Of a DNA stretch of 64,000 nucleotides, positions 9,214 to 17,385 are shown piece by piece. The stretch is from JAJPJE01 sp963724985 (GTDB lineage Bacteria; Acidobacteriota; Terriglobia; Terriglobales; Acidobacteriaceae), in NCBI GenBank assembly GCA_963724985.1, contig CAVRWV010000025.1:1-64000 (forward strand), given 5' to 3'. A program made the translations under genes and the position numbers. Below the pieces are notes generated by a model that had not been told where the DNA came from, made no database searches, and was given only the letters and a program-made list of their open reading frames with translations. Every line of letters begins with the position of its first letter. Within the stretch, counting starts at the first letter, position 1.

Positions 9214-9525
9214 TTATCCGCCCAACTCGTCCAGCATCGCCTGCATTTCTGATTCAGCGTGGCGATCACTCGTGCGCCTGGCAGTGCTGATTCCATCACG
9301 CAGAAGTTGCTTCGCTTCATCGTTGCGGCCTGCACGCGACAAGGTTTGTGCGGCCATGAAGTAACCGGCCGTGTAATCGGGATTCGTTTTGATTAGCGTC
9401 TGGAATTCGACCATGGCGTTTTCGGTCTCGCCTCGGTGGGAGAGCTCCATAGCAAGTCCGTAACGCGCGAAGGCGTTTGCTGGGTCTTGCGTGAGGATAT
9501 CTTTCAGAGCTTGCAGTCGGTCCAT
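9214..9525 (-). CDS. Small tetratricopeptide-repeat protein
   Basis: A 103-residue protein that is almost entirely TPR helices: repeat-like blocks at about 15-45 (DPANAFARYGLAMELSHRGE) and 49-80 (NPDYTAGYFMAAQTLSRAGR). There is no signal peptide, so it is probably a cytosolic interaction scaffold. Upstream of its start lies the octamer inverted array. Confidence 0.85.
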   Translation of the reverse strand: MDRLQALKDILTQDPANAFARYGLAMELSHRGETENAMVEFQTLIKTNPDYTAGYFMAAQTLSRAGRNDEAKQLLRDGISTARRTSDRHAESEMQAMLDELGG

Positions 9526-9561
9526 GGGGTTCTCGGAGATTGTACCGCGACGCCGAGTTTT

Positions 9562-9756
9562 TCAGTCGATCAGTCTTTCTGTTCGTCAGTGTCTCCGGTG
9601 TTGCAGGTATATCAGTACGTCAGTATTTCAGTAACTTAGTATGTCGGCAGCTGGTTCCTTGGCATCCACAGGAACTTATGTACTGAGGTACTGACGAACT
9701 TACTGAAAGACTGATGAACTGATCGACTATTCGAAAGACTGACAGACTGATCGACT
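9562..9756. repeat. Inverted array of TCAGTNNN octamers
   Basis: The left arm (9562-9643) has TCAGTCGA, TCAGTCTT, TCTGTTCG, TCAGTGTC, an 18 bp break, then TCAGTACG, TCAGTATT, TCAGTAAC, TTAGTATG, all in strict 8 bp register. The right arm (9679-9756) is the complementary form NNNACTGA (TGTACTGA, GGTACTGA, AAGACTGA, TGAACTGA, CAGACTGA and others), with two 12 bp units. The arms can pair imperfectly around a ~35 bp loop that has its own GGTTCC/GGAAC stem. It fills the space between two divergent genes. Confidence 0.9.
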
Positions 9757-9794
9757 CAAAGCCAGTACAATTGCCTCTCTCTAGGAGATTGCGA

Positions 9795-10247
9795 GTGGCG
9801 TGTCCTTACTTCTTGCCTGAACAGGATCTGGTGGAGCTTGGCTTTCCGCATCCGCAGCGTCTGCCGCTTGGGACCGCCTGGCGCGGGACGTGCAGTGCTC
9901 CTGGTCACAGCGGCATTGCCCCCAGTGACGATGAGCTGAAGAATGGGTGCAACCTGGGATACGCCCGCGGATGCAAGCGCCTGCCGCAGGAACGGACTGC
10001 CGATGCTGTGCGCTTTGCGATCGTTCGCGAACGCGCCAGCGAGATTGAGGTCCGATACGCCTACGAGCGCAACTATGAGCCTGGCGATCATGGCAGCTTA
10101 CAATTCAAGCTGGCCGATGGGATGTGGACCGCATCAAGTTCGGAGACTCAACTGGCGCGCATGGCACAATGTTTCCTGCTGTCCTATTTACGCCGCCGCG
10201 AAGGAAGACTGAAAGAAGACGACGATGGCCGACCAGGAAATTCTTAA
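9795..10247 (+). CDS. Unknown protein with four conserved-looking cysteines
   Basis: I do not recognise this family. The start chosen is GTG 9795 because AGGAG lies 7 bp upstream (9783-9787). A TTG further upstream would place that site inside the gene. The protein is 150 residues, begins MACPYFLP, and has cysteines at 3, 33, 52 and 60 (the last two as GCNLGYARGC), compatible with a metal or Fe-S site. The middle has YERNYEPGDHG; the C-terminus is charged. It overlaps the thioesterase gene by 23 bp, so the two are probably expressed together. Confidence 0.7.
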   Translation: MACPYFLPEQDLVELGFPHPQRLPLGTAWRGTCSAPGHSGIAPSDDELKNGCNLGYARGCKRLPQERTADAVRFAIVRERASEIEVRYAYERNYEPGDHGSLQFKLADGMWTASSSETQLARMAQCFLLSYLRRREGRLKEDDDGRPGNS

Positions 10248-10758
10248 CCGCGAAGGGAATCTTACTCCGAAGACCGTACGTGACTCGGCGTCAGAAATGA
10301 TCGAAATCGTTCTTCCCAACGATGCCAACCCCTTAGGTAATCTGCTCGGCGGACGCCTTATGCACTGGATCGACCTTGCTGGCGCGCTAGCGGCGCATCG
10401 GCACTCTCGCGCGTATGCAGTAACGGCGTCCATCGACCACCTGGATTTCGTCACGCCAGTGCATGTCGGCGATATGGTGATCCTGCAATCTTCGGTGAAT
10501 CGCGCCTTCCATACGTCGATGGAAGTCGGTGTCAGGGCGATCGTCGAGAACTACATCAGCGGCACGCATCGCCACGTTAGTTCGGCCTATCTAACATTTG
10601 TCGCCGTCGACAAAGAAGGAAGGCGCCTGCCCGTTCCACCACTGATTCCTGAGACAGAAGAAGAGAAGCGACGTTACGAAGATGCTGGCCACCGCCGCGA
10701 ACATCGCAAGGCAGAGCGGGAGCGCAAAGAACGCAACTCGAACGCCGGCGGCATCTAG
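10225..10758 (+). CDS. Acyl-CoA thioesterase, hotdog fold
   Basis: A 177-residue hotdog-fold thioesterase of the YciA/acyl-CoA hydrolase type. It carries ANPLGNLLGGRLMHWID, the family helix with the catalytic Asp, then HLDFVTPVHVGDMV. The C-terminal ~40 residues are a highly charged helix (EEEKRRYEDAGHRREHRK) beyond the normal domain. It likely hydrolyses acyl-CoA in the cytosol. It is translated in a different frame overlapping the 3' end of the preceding unknown gene. Confidence 0.9.
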   Translation: MADQEILNREGNLTPKTVRDSASEMIEIVLPNDANPLGNLLGGRLMHWIDLAGALAAHRHSRAYAVTASIDHLDFVTPVHVGDMVILQSSVNRAFHTSMEVGVRAIVENYISGTHRHVSSAYLTFVAVDKEGRRLPVPPLIPETEEEKRRYEDAGHRREHRKAERERKERNSNAGGI

Positions 10759-10804
10759 GTTCGGTTCGCTTGCGGACGAAAACCCGCGCCGAAACGTGTT
10801 TTCC

Positions 10805-10820
10805 TGTGATGCTCATCACA
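10805..10820. promoter_or_regulatory. CRP/FNR-type palindrome upstream of cydAB
   Basis: TGTGATG-CT-CATCACA is a perfect palindrome with 7 bp arms and fits the TGTGA-N6-TCACA operator of the CRP/FNR superfamily. It lies 160 bp before the cydA start in a 222 bp intergenic space. An oxygen- or NO-responsive regulator would make physiological sense for a bd oxidase, but the regulator is not in the immediate neighbourhood. Confidence 0.7.
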
Positions 10821-10980
10821 GCGAGTTGTCTATCGGGCCCGAATAATCTCTGGGTTACTCGCCAGCCTGCGGAGCCTGGCGCGAAACGCAGGCCCGACCT
10901 CTCCGGCCTGCCACATTGATTGAGCAAACCTCTCGCTTCACACTGGTTGCGATTGCGAGAAGTTTGGAGAAAAAATTCCT

Positions 10981-12351
10981 ATGGAAAGCGCCCTCCTCGT
11001 ACATCGGTTGCACTTTGCCTTTACGGTCACGTACCACTACCTGTTTCCGCAGCTGACGATGGGTCTCGCCCCACTGATCGTAGTGCTGAAAACATTGGCG
11101 ATCTGGAAGAAAGATGAACGCTACAACAACGCGGCCCGCTTCTGGGCCAGGATCTTCGGCATCAACTTCGTGCTCGGCGTGGTCACTGGAATTCCGATGG
11201 AATTTCAGTTCGGCACCAACTGGTCGCACTTCTCACGGTTCGCGGGAGGCGTAATCGGTCAGACGCTGGCCATGGAAGGCTTGTTTGCTTTCTTCCTGGA
11301 ATCCACGTTCCTCGGACTGTTCCTCTACGGCGAGAAGCGCCTGAGTCCGAAACAGCACTGGTTTGCAGCGTTCATGGTATTCGCGGGGGCGTGGCTTTCC
11401 GGCTATTTCATCATCGCCACCGATGCCTGGATGCAGCATCCAGTCGGTTACGAAAAACTGCCGAACGGCACAGCCATGGTGAACAGTTTCTGGGGACTGC
11501 TCCTGAACCCATGGGCCATCTGGCAGTACGCGCATAACATGGGCGGTGCGGTGATCACCGGTTCCTTCGTGATGACGGCGATTGGCGCGTATTACCTGCT
11601 CAGCAAGAAACATGTCGATCAGGGACAGATTTTCGTGCGGACCGGAATCATTGCCGGCCTGATCTTCAGCTTTCTGCAACTCTTTCCAACCGGCGACGGG
11701 CAGGGCCGAATGGTTGCGCAACATCAGCCGGTCACGCTGGCGGCAATGGAGGCGCTTTACGATACGCAACCGGGTGCACCGCTGTTGATCATGGGTCAGC
11801 CGGATTCGCGCACCGGAAGCATCGATAATCCACTGAAAATCCCCAAAATGTTGAGCTTCCTGACCTATAAGCGCTGGGAGGCTGAGGTTAGGGGTCTCAA
11901 CTCGTTCCCCAAGGAAGATTGGCCGGACAATATCCCGCTGCTCTATTTCTCATATCACATTATGGTGGGACTGGGGACGATGTTCATCGCGGTGATGGTG
12001 GTGTCCGCGTTTCTGCTGTGGAGAAAGAAACTGTTCGATGCGCGCTGGATGTTGTGGGTCCTGATGCTTTCGGCACCGTTCCCATACATCGCGAATATTG
12101 CCGGATGGATGACGGCCGAGATCGGACGCCAACCATGGCTGGTTTACGGTGTGATGCGCACCGCCGAGGGCTACTCGAAGATGGTGAGCGCCGGTAACGG
12201 CTGGTTCACGCTGCTCGGCTTCATGGGGATGTACACGGTTCTGTCGATCCTGTTCCTATTCCTCGTGTACCGAGAGATCGAGCACGGACCGGTGGGATTG
12301 CCGGGTTTGGACAACTTAAAGAAGGAGCCAGCGGTCGTAACCGCGAACTAA
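10981..12351 (+). CDS. cydA: Cytochrome bd ubiquinol oxidase subunit I
   Basis: A 456-residue inner-membrane protein with about nine transmembrane helices, holding the haems of the bd-type quinol oxidase. His19 (TYHYLF) matches the high-spin haem ligand. His185 (AHNMGGA) and Met ~377 in GWMTAEIGRQPW match the b558 ligands. The Q-loop after GRMVAQHQP is short, as in the cyanide-insensitive class. cydB starts 3 bp after the stop. The complex reduces O2 to water at high affinity without pumping protons. Confidence 0.96.
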   Translation: MESALLVHRLHFAFTVTYHYLFPQLTMGLAPLIVVLKTLAIWKKDERYNNAARFWARIFGINFVLGVVTGIPMEFQFGTNWSHFSRFAGGVIGQTLAMEGLFAFFLESTFLGLFLYGEKRLSPKQHWFAAFMVFAGAWLSGYFIIATDAWMQHPVGYEKLPNGTAMVNSFWGLLLNPWAIWQYAHNMGGAVITGSFVMTAIGAYYLLSKKHVDQGQIFVRTGIIAGLIFSFLQLFPTGDGQGRMVAQHQPVTLAAMEALYDTQPGAPLLIMGQPDSRTGSIDNPLKIPKMLSFLTYKRWEAEVRGLNSFPKEDWPDNIPLLYFSYHIMVGLGTMFIAVMVVSAFLLWRKKLFDARWMLWVLMLSAPFPYIANIAGWMTAEIGRQPWLVYGVMRTAEGYSKMVSAGNGWFTLLGFMGMYTVLSILFLFLVYREIEHGPVGLPGLDNLKKEPAVVTAN

Positions 12352-12353
12352 AT

Positions 12354-13403
12354 ATGCCAACACTATGGTTTTTGATCGTTGCCCTGATGCTGGTTGCGTA
12401 TGTCGTGCTGGACGGCTTTGACCTGGGCGCCGGCTCGATCCATCTTTTTGTCGGCCGAACGGACGAAGAGCGCGCGACCGTGATACGGACGATTGGTCCG
12501 GTGTGGGACGGAAACGAAGTGTGGCTGCTCGCGGCAGGAGGAGCGCTGTACTTTGCGTTTCCGCTGCTGTACGCATCGGCGTTCAGCGGATTCTATCTCC
12601 CCCTGATGATGGTGCTGTGGCTGCTGATGCTGCGCGCGATCGGCATCGAGTTTCGGATTCACAGCAGCAGTCCAGTATGGAGAGGCTTCTTCGACACGAT
12701 CTTCTCGGCCGGAAGCGTTCTGCTGGCAATCTTCTACGGGGCTGCACTCGGTAACGTAGTGCGCGGAGTGCCGCTCAACACCGATGGTTACTTCTTCCTG
12801 CCGCTCTGGACGAACTGGCGCGTGAGCGCGAACCCGGGCATTCTCGACTGGTACACCGTCCTCTCGGGCGTACTGGCACTGGTGGCGCTCACCGTGCACG
12901 GCGGTCTGTATGTGACCTCGAAGACCGAAGGCGCGTTGAACGAACGCGTTCACAAGACCGTGAGCGTGTTATGGCCCGCGTTGGCATTGCTCAGTGTGCT
13001 CAGCCTGATCGCTACCATCGCGATTCGTCCGGTGGTACTGACGAACTTCAAGGCACATCCGGTGGGATACCTGATCCCGCTGGTAGTATTCGGATCGCTC
13101 ATCGCGCTGTTCTTCTATCACTCCAAGGGCAGGGAGAAGTCCGCATTCATCTGCTCGTGCCTGTATTTGGCGGGAATGCTTGGCGGTGCGGCGTTTGCCG
13201 TGTATCCGAACGTGCTGATGGCGTCCAGCGATCCGGCGAACAATCTCACCATTGCGAATACGATTACGGGCAGCTATGGCCTGCAGATCGCCATTCGCTG
13301 GTGGACGATCGGCATGATCTTCGCGATCGCATACTTCGTGGTTCTGTACCGCATGTTCCGCGGAAAGCTGACCACCGAGGGAGGCGATAGCCACGGGTAT
13401 TGA
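12354..13403 (+). CDS. cydB: Cytochrome bd ubiquinol oxidase subunit II
   Basis: A 349-residue multi-spanning membrane protein. VLDGFDLGAGSIHLFVGRT at the N-terminus and GNEVWLLAAGGALYFAFP are the family hallmarks. It lies 2 bp after cydA, so the two subunits are co-translated. No cydX-like small ORF or cydCD genes are evident in the window. The 3' end runs into an inverted repeat that looks like the operon terminator. Confidence 0.96.
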   Translation: MPTLWFLIVALMLVAYVVLDGFDLGAGSIHLFVGRTDEERATVIRTIGPVWDGNEVWLLAAGGALYFAFPLLYASAFSGFYLPLMMVLWLLMLRAIGIEFRIHSSSPVWRGFFDTIFSAGSVLLAIFYGAALGNVVRGVPLNTDGYFFLPLWTNWRVSANPGILDWYTVLSGVLALVALTVHGGLYVTSKTEGALNERVHKTVSVLWPALALLSVLSLIATIAIRPVVLTNFKAHPVGYLIPLVVFGSLIALFFYHSKGREKSAFICSCLYLAGMLGGAAFAVYPNVLMASSDPANNLTIANTITGSYGLQIAIRWWTIGMIFAIAYFVVLYRMFRGKLTTEGGDSHGY

Positions 13404-13406
13404 GCC

Positions 13407-13475
13407 GATCGGGCAATCGGAAAAACTGAAATCGGGTAATCGGAAAACAGAAAGGTCCGGTTGCCCGATTTTGTT
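13407..13475 (+). terminator. cydAB 3' inverted repeat / probable terminator
   Basis: ATCGGGCAATCGG (13408-13420) is repeated directly as ATCGGGTAATCGG (13431-13443), then appears inverted as CCGGTTGCCCGAT (13457-13469), followed by TTTTGTTTG. The stem is 13 bp with one mismatch and ends in a T-rich tract. The two direct copies allow alternative pairing. Confidence 0.65.
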
Positions 13476-13520
13476 TGCGCGCCTGAACTGCGGCGTTTCA
13501 GCGACTCGCGTATCACCGTC

Positions 13521-13562
13521 TATAATCGAATATTCAGATTCACGGTTCATTCGCACAAGGAG
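13521..13562 (+). promoter_or_regulatory. mrp -10 element and ribosome site
   Basis: TATAAT at 13521-13526 is a consensus -10 box. No good -35 is visible 17 bp upstream. AAGGAG at 13557-13562 sits 5 bp before the GTG start and supports that start. Confidence 0.5.
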
Positions 13563-13567
13563 CACTC

Positions 13568-14404
13568 GTGGCCCATCAGCATGCACAACCGCAGGGACCT
13601 CAGCCCATTCCGGGCGTCGACGCAGTGATTGCCGTAGGCAGCGGAAAGGGCGGAGTTGGCAAAACCACGCTGGCCGTGAACCTCGCATTGGCACTGGCAA
13701 AAATGGGACACAAAGTTGGTCTCCTCGACGCCGACGTGTACGGTCCAAACGTCCCGCTGATGTTGGGATCGAGCACCACTCCGCAGTTGAACGAGAAGAG
13801 CCTGATCGTCCCCCCGGTTCGCTATGGACTGAAGGTAATCTCCGTTGGCCTGCTGAATCCCGGAGACAAGCCGCTGATCTGGCGCGGACCCATGCTCCAC
13901 CAGATGGTTCGCGAGTTCGTGCAGCGCGTGGACTGGGGACAACTGGATTATCTGATCGTCGACCTGCCGCCCGGAACTGGCGACGTAGCGCTCTCACTGA
14001 TTCAAACTGTGTCGCTCACCGGAGCTGTTGTGGTCTCGACCCCGTCTGATGTGTCGCTGCAAGATGCGCGCAAGGCGATCGAAATGTTCCGGCAGGTTAA
14101 GGTCGATCTCTTGGGACTGGTCGAGAACATGAGCTACTTCGTGTGCCCGCATTGCAATCACGAGATCGACATCTTCTCCAAAGGCGGAGGCGAACGCACA
14201 GCGACTCAGTTCAGTATCCCCTTCCTCGGGAGCATCGAACTCGATCCGGACATTCGCAAGGGCGGGGACACAGGCAGTCCCGTGGCGCTTCAGGGAGAAG
14301 AAGGAGCGCATGCGAAATCCATCTACGCCTTCGCCAGAAAAGTCGCCGAGCGTACGAAAGAGATCAGGGAAAGTTCGCCGGAGAACGTGATTCAAATCCA
14401 GTAG
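13568..14404 (+). CDS. mrp: Mrp/NBP35-type P-loop Fe-S carrier
   Basis: A 278-residue Mrp/ApbC-family ATPase, a scaffold or carrier for Fe-S clusters. The deviant Walker A GSGKGGVGKTT is near residues 22-32, followed by DADVYGPNVP, DLPPGTGD and a C-terminal CPHC motif that binds the bridging cluster in dimers. Unlike many Mrp proteins it lacks the N-terminal DUF59 domain; the first ~17 residues are His/Gln/Pro rich. The start is GTG 13568, behind AAGGAG. It precedes the hrcA operon but has its own -10 box. Confidence 0.93.
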   Translation: MAHQHAQPQGPQPIPGVDAVIAVGSGKGGVGKTTLAVNLALALAKMGHKVGLLDADVYGPNVPLMLGSSTTPQLNEKSLIVPPVRYGLKVISVGLLNPGDKPLIWRGPMLHQMVREFVQRVDWGQLDYLIVDLPPGTGDVALSLIQTVSLTGAVVVSTPSDVSLQDARKAIEMFRQVKVDLLGLVENMSYFVCPHCNHEIDIFSKGGGERTATQFSIPFLGSIELDPDIRKGGDTGSPVALQGEEGAHAKSIYAFARKVAERTKEIRESSPENVIQIQ

Positions 14405-14432
14405 ATTGCAGATTCCACTCGCGTTAGCAGGC

Positions 14433-14459
14433 TTGGCACTCGGATTACTGGAGTGCCAA
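14433..14459. promoter_or_regulatory. CIRCE operator
   Basis: TTGGCACTC (14433-14441), nine bases, then GAGTGCCAA (14451-14459): a perfect inverted repeat with the CIRCE spacing. The consensus is TTAGCACTC-N9-GAGTGCTAA; both arms carry the same A-to-G change. It lies just upstream of a near-consensus promoter for hrcA, so HrcA binding should repress its own operon. Confidence 0.93.
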
Positions 14460-14461
14460 CC

Positions 14462-14490
14462 TTGACACTCCCCGTCCAGCTTCCTACAAT
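14462..14490 (+). promoter_or_regulatory. Sigma70-type promoter of hrcA-grpE-dnaJ
   Basis: TTGACA (14462-14467), a 17 bp spacer, then TACAAT (14485-14490). The expected start is near 14497, about 60 bp before the hrcA GTG. The CIRCE operator sits immediately upstream and would hinder RNA polymerase. Confidence 0.85.
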
Positions 14491-14556
14491 CTTTACTGGA
14501 CATCCGTAGGAATCCATGGCTAAGTTTCTGCATCTAATGTACTTAGGTGTGGCTTA

Positions 14557-15615
14557 GTGAATCTGTATCAAGGTATGCCAAACCAATCTCAATTCGGTTC
14601 GCGCGAACGCGAAGTACTCACGGCGATCGTCGAGACCTACATTATTAGTGGGGAGCCGATTGGATCGCGCACCCTGGCGCGAGCTAACAGCGAAGGTCTC
14701 AGTCCGGCGAGTATTCGCAATGTCATGTCAGACCTGACTGACGCCGGCTTTCTGGAACAGCCGCACACCTCAGCCGGACGCGTGCCGACATCGGCCGCGT
14801 TCGAGTATTACGTGCAACAGCTCGCGCCGGGCCATCAGATCTCGCTGGACGATAAAGGGCGGATCGAGAAGGGCCTGCACGGTATCAACGACGTGCAGAA
14901 CTTCATGGAGAAGACGTCCCACATTCTCTCGACGATTTCGCAGAACCTTGCCGTGGCGGTTGCCGGTAGTCCGAAAGAAGTACTGGAACACATTCACTTC
15001 AGCGCCCTGGGGGACAAAAAAGTTCTCGCTGTGGTGATTACCAAGTCGGGCGTGGTCCGCGACAAGATGTTGCGCATGCCGGTTGAGCTTTCGCAAGCAG
15101 ACCTGGAACTCGCGGCAAGTTATCTCAACGAGAATTTCCGCGGTTGGTCACTGGAAGCGCTGCGCGGCGAAATTCAGAAGAAGATCGAGCAGGAACGCAG
15201 CGAGTACGACCGCCTGATGAGCTCGATTGAGGCACTTTATCGCGAGGGCGCGCTGGTAGCTGACGTAAATACTCCAGAGGTCTACCTGGAGGGCGCGGCT
15301 AACCTGATTGGCAATGCGAACCAGGAGAAGCTGCGGGAATTGTTCCGCCGCCTGGAAGAGAAACAACGCATCGTAGAACTGTTGTCGGCGTATCTGTCGG
15401 CGCAGCAGGAGAGTGTGCGCGTGGTATTCGGACTCCAGGAATTGGAGCCGCAGCTGCGCGACTTCGTGCTGATCGGTGCTCCCGCCATATCCGGCGGAGA
15501 GATTGTTGGATCGCTGGCGGTAATTGGACCGATGCGAATCGATTATCAGCACACCATGACCGCAGTTTCGTATATCTCGCAACTGTTCGAGAAATTAACA
15601 ACGCAGGAATCGTAG
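14557..15615 (+). CDS. hrcA: Heat-inducible transcription repressor HrcA
   Basis: A 352-residue repressor of the CIRCE regulon. The N-terminal winged helix includes REREVLTAIVETYI and EGLSPASIRNVMSDLTDAGFLEQPHTSAGRVPT (recognition region, about residues 40-75). A GAF-like domain and dimerisation part follow. GTG 14557 has TAGGTG about 7 bp upstream; ATG 14575 is an alternative with poor spacing. Seven bp separate it from grpE. Confidence 0.95.
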   Translation: MNLYQGMPNQSQFGSREREVLTAIVETYIISGEPIGSRTLARANSEGLSPASIRNVMSDLTDAGFLEQPHTSAGRVPTSAAFEYYVQQLAPGHQISLDDKGRIEKGLHGINDVQNFMEKTSHILSTISQNLAVAVAGSPKEVLEHIHFSALGDKKVLAVVITKSGVVRDKMLRMPVELSQADLELAASYLNENFRGWSLEALRGEIQKKIEQERSEYDRLMSSIEALYREGALVADVNTPEVYLEGAANLIGNANQEKLRELFRRLEEKQRIVELLSAYLSAQQESVRVVFGLQELEPQLRDFVLIGAPAISGGEIVGSLAVIGPMRIDYQHTMTAVSYISQLFEKLTTQES

Positions 15616-15621
15616 AACTCC

Positions 15622-16185
15622 ATGACAGCAGTAAAGATAAACAGAGAAGACCAGGACAAGGCACTGGATCTGGATCACGAGTTGCCATCCGGTGAGAGCG
15701 AGAGCGCTGTCGCCGAAACGCAGGCTGCGCGTGACAACGAATTGGCCCAACTGAAGACGGAGCGTGACACGCTCTATGACCGGCTGGCGCGGTTGCAGGC
15801 CGAGTTCGACAACTTTCGCAAGCGGCAGGTTCGTGAGCAGCAGGATTTTCGCGACTTCGCTCTGGCGGATGCGGTGAAGACGCTGTTGCCGATCGTCGAC
15901 AGTTTCGATCGCGCATTGCAGGCGCCGGAAGGTCCGGAGTTTCGCAAAGGCGTCGAGCTGATCAACCGGCAATTCCATGATGCGTTGACCAAACTTGGCG
16001 TGGAGCCGCTGGACGCTGCGGGCCAGCCGTTCGATCCGAACTATCACCAGGCAGTGCAGATGGTGGAGACGGAAGACGCTCAGCACAACCACGTGGTCGA
16101 CGAGCTGCAACGCGGGTACAAGTTGAAGGACCGTTTGCTGCGTCCCGCGATGGTGCGCGTGGCCCAGAATCCAAAGAAATCGTAA
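15622..16185 (+). CDS. grpE: Nucleotide exchange factor GrpE
   Basis: A 187-residue co-chaperone that releases ADP from DnaK. A charged N-terminus precedes a long coiled coil (about residues 40-90, ending RLQAEFDNFRKRQVREQQD). The C-terminal beta domain has PFDPNYHQAVQ and PAMVRVAQNP, the DnaK-contacting signature. It follows hrcA in the CIRCE-controlled operon. A small CCGGGC/GCCCGG hairpin (16186-16199) follows the stop. Confidence 0.95.
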   Translation: MTAVKINREDQDKALDLDHELPSGESESAVAETQAARDNELAQLKTERDTLYDRLARLQAEFDNFRKRQVREQQDFRDFALADAVKTLLPIVDSFDRALQAPEGPEFRKGVELINRQFHDALTKLGVEPLDAAGQPFDPNYHQAVQMVETEDAQHNHVVDELQRGYKLKDRLLRPAMVRVAQNPKKS

Positions 16186-16242
16186 CCGGGCTTGCCCGGA
16201 GTTCAAGGCTCGCGCATGGCGCAGGTCTGTTAAAGCAGGTAC

Positions 16243-17385
16243 ATGTCTACGGCAACAAACGTAAAACGCGATTACTACGAAGTGCTTGGCGTGGTCCGCA
16301 CCTCTTCCGAGCAGGAGATTAAGACCGCCTACCGCAAGATGGCCATGCAACATCATCCGGACCGCAATCCGGACGATCCGCACGCGGAGGAGAAGTTTAA
16401 GGAATGCTCCGAGGCGTACTCGGTTCTCGCTGATCCGCAAAAGCGCGCGGCCTACGACCGCTACGGCCACGCCGGCGTCGGAACAGCTGGCGGTGGCGGC
16501 GGAGTCGATTTCAACTCGGTCATCTTCCAGGATTTCAGCGACGTCTTCAGCGATCTATTTGGCTTCGGTGATCTGTTCGGCGGAGGCCGTGGACGAGGTC
16601 GTTCACGCGCGCAACGTGGCGCCGATCTGCGTGAAGATATCGACCTGGATTTCGAGGAAGCCGTTTTCGGCGTGACCCGCGAAGTTGAAGTCCGCAAGCA
16701 CGAAGCTTGTGAGCAATGTGATGGCTCAGGAATCGCCCCAGGGAAATCAGCGCAAACCTGCCGTACTTGCGGCGGGCGCGGGCAGATTCGCTATCAGCAA
16801 GGATTCTTCAGCATCGCGCGCACCTGCACTGCCTGCGAGGGCTCTGGCCAGGTCGTAACCGATCCGTGCCAGACATGCCGGGGCGAAGGGCGTGTGCTCA
16901 AGACGAAGAAGCTTGAAGTGAAAGTTCCCGCCGGAGTGGAAGACGGGACCCGCATGCGCTATACGGGACAGGGGGAGCCGGGCGTTTACGGTGGCCCTAC
17001 CGGCGATCTGTACATGGTGCTGCATGTGAAGGAACACGCGTTCTTCGAGCGCGATGGGCGCGATCTGCACTGCCGCATTCCCATTTCGTTTTCGCAAGCC
17101 GCCTTGGGCGCCGAGATCGAAGTTCCCACCATGGACGGAACGCATACGCTGAAAATTCCCGAAGGAACGCAGAGCGGAACCATCTTCAAGATTCGCGGCA
17201 AGGGCGTGCCCTCGGTGAACAGCCACGGCAAAGGCGACCTGTTGGTAGAGACCAAAGTGCTTACCCCGGCGAAGCTGAACAAGCGTCAGCGCGAATTGCT
17301 GCTCGAGTTGGGCGCTCTCGGCCACGTCGAGAACAAGCCGGAAAACAAGACGCTCTTCAGCAAAGTGAAAGACATGTTTAGCTGA
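16243..17385 (+). CDS. dnaJ: Chaperone protein DnaJ
   Basis: A 380-residue type I J-protein. The J domain has H38-P39-D40. A Gly/Phe-rich linker (about 78-110) leads to four CxxCxGxG zinc repeats: CEQCDGSG, CRTCGGRG, CTACEGSG and CQTCRGEG (about 157-215). The C-terminal substrate-binding domains follow. It is the third gene of the operon. dnaK, its partner, is not in the window although grpE and dnaJ are adjacent. Confidence 0.97.
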   Translation: MSTATNVKRDYYEVLGVVRTSSEQEIKTAYRKMAMQHHPDRNPDDPHAEEKFKECSEAYSVLADPQKRAAYDRYGHAGVGTAGGGGGVDFNSVIFQDFSDVFSDLFGFGDLFGGGRGRGRSRAQRGADLREDIDLDFEEAVFGVTREVEVRKHEACEQCDGSGIAPGKSAQTCRTCGGRGQIRYQQGFFSIARTCTACEGSGQVVTDPCQTCRGEGRVLKTKKLEVKVPAGVEDGTRMRYTGQGEPGVYGGPTGDLYMVLHVKEHAFFERDGRDLHCRIPISFSQAALGAEIEVPTMDGTHTLKIPEGTQSGTIFKIRGKGVPSVNSHGKGDLLVETKVLTPAKLNKRQRELLLELGALGHVENKPENKTLFSKVKDMFS

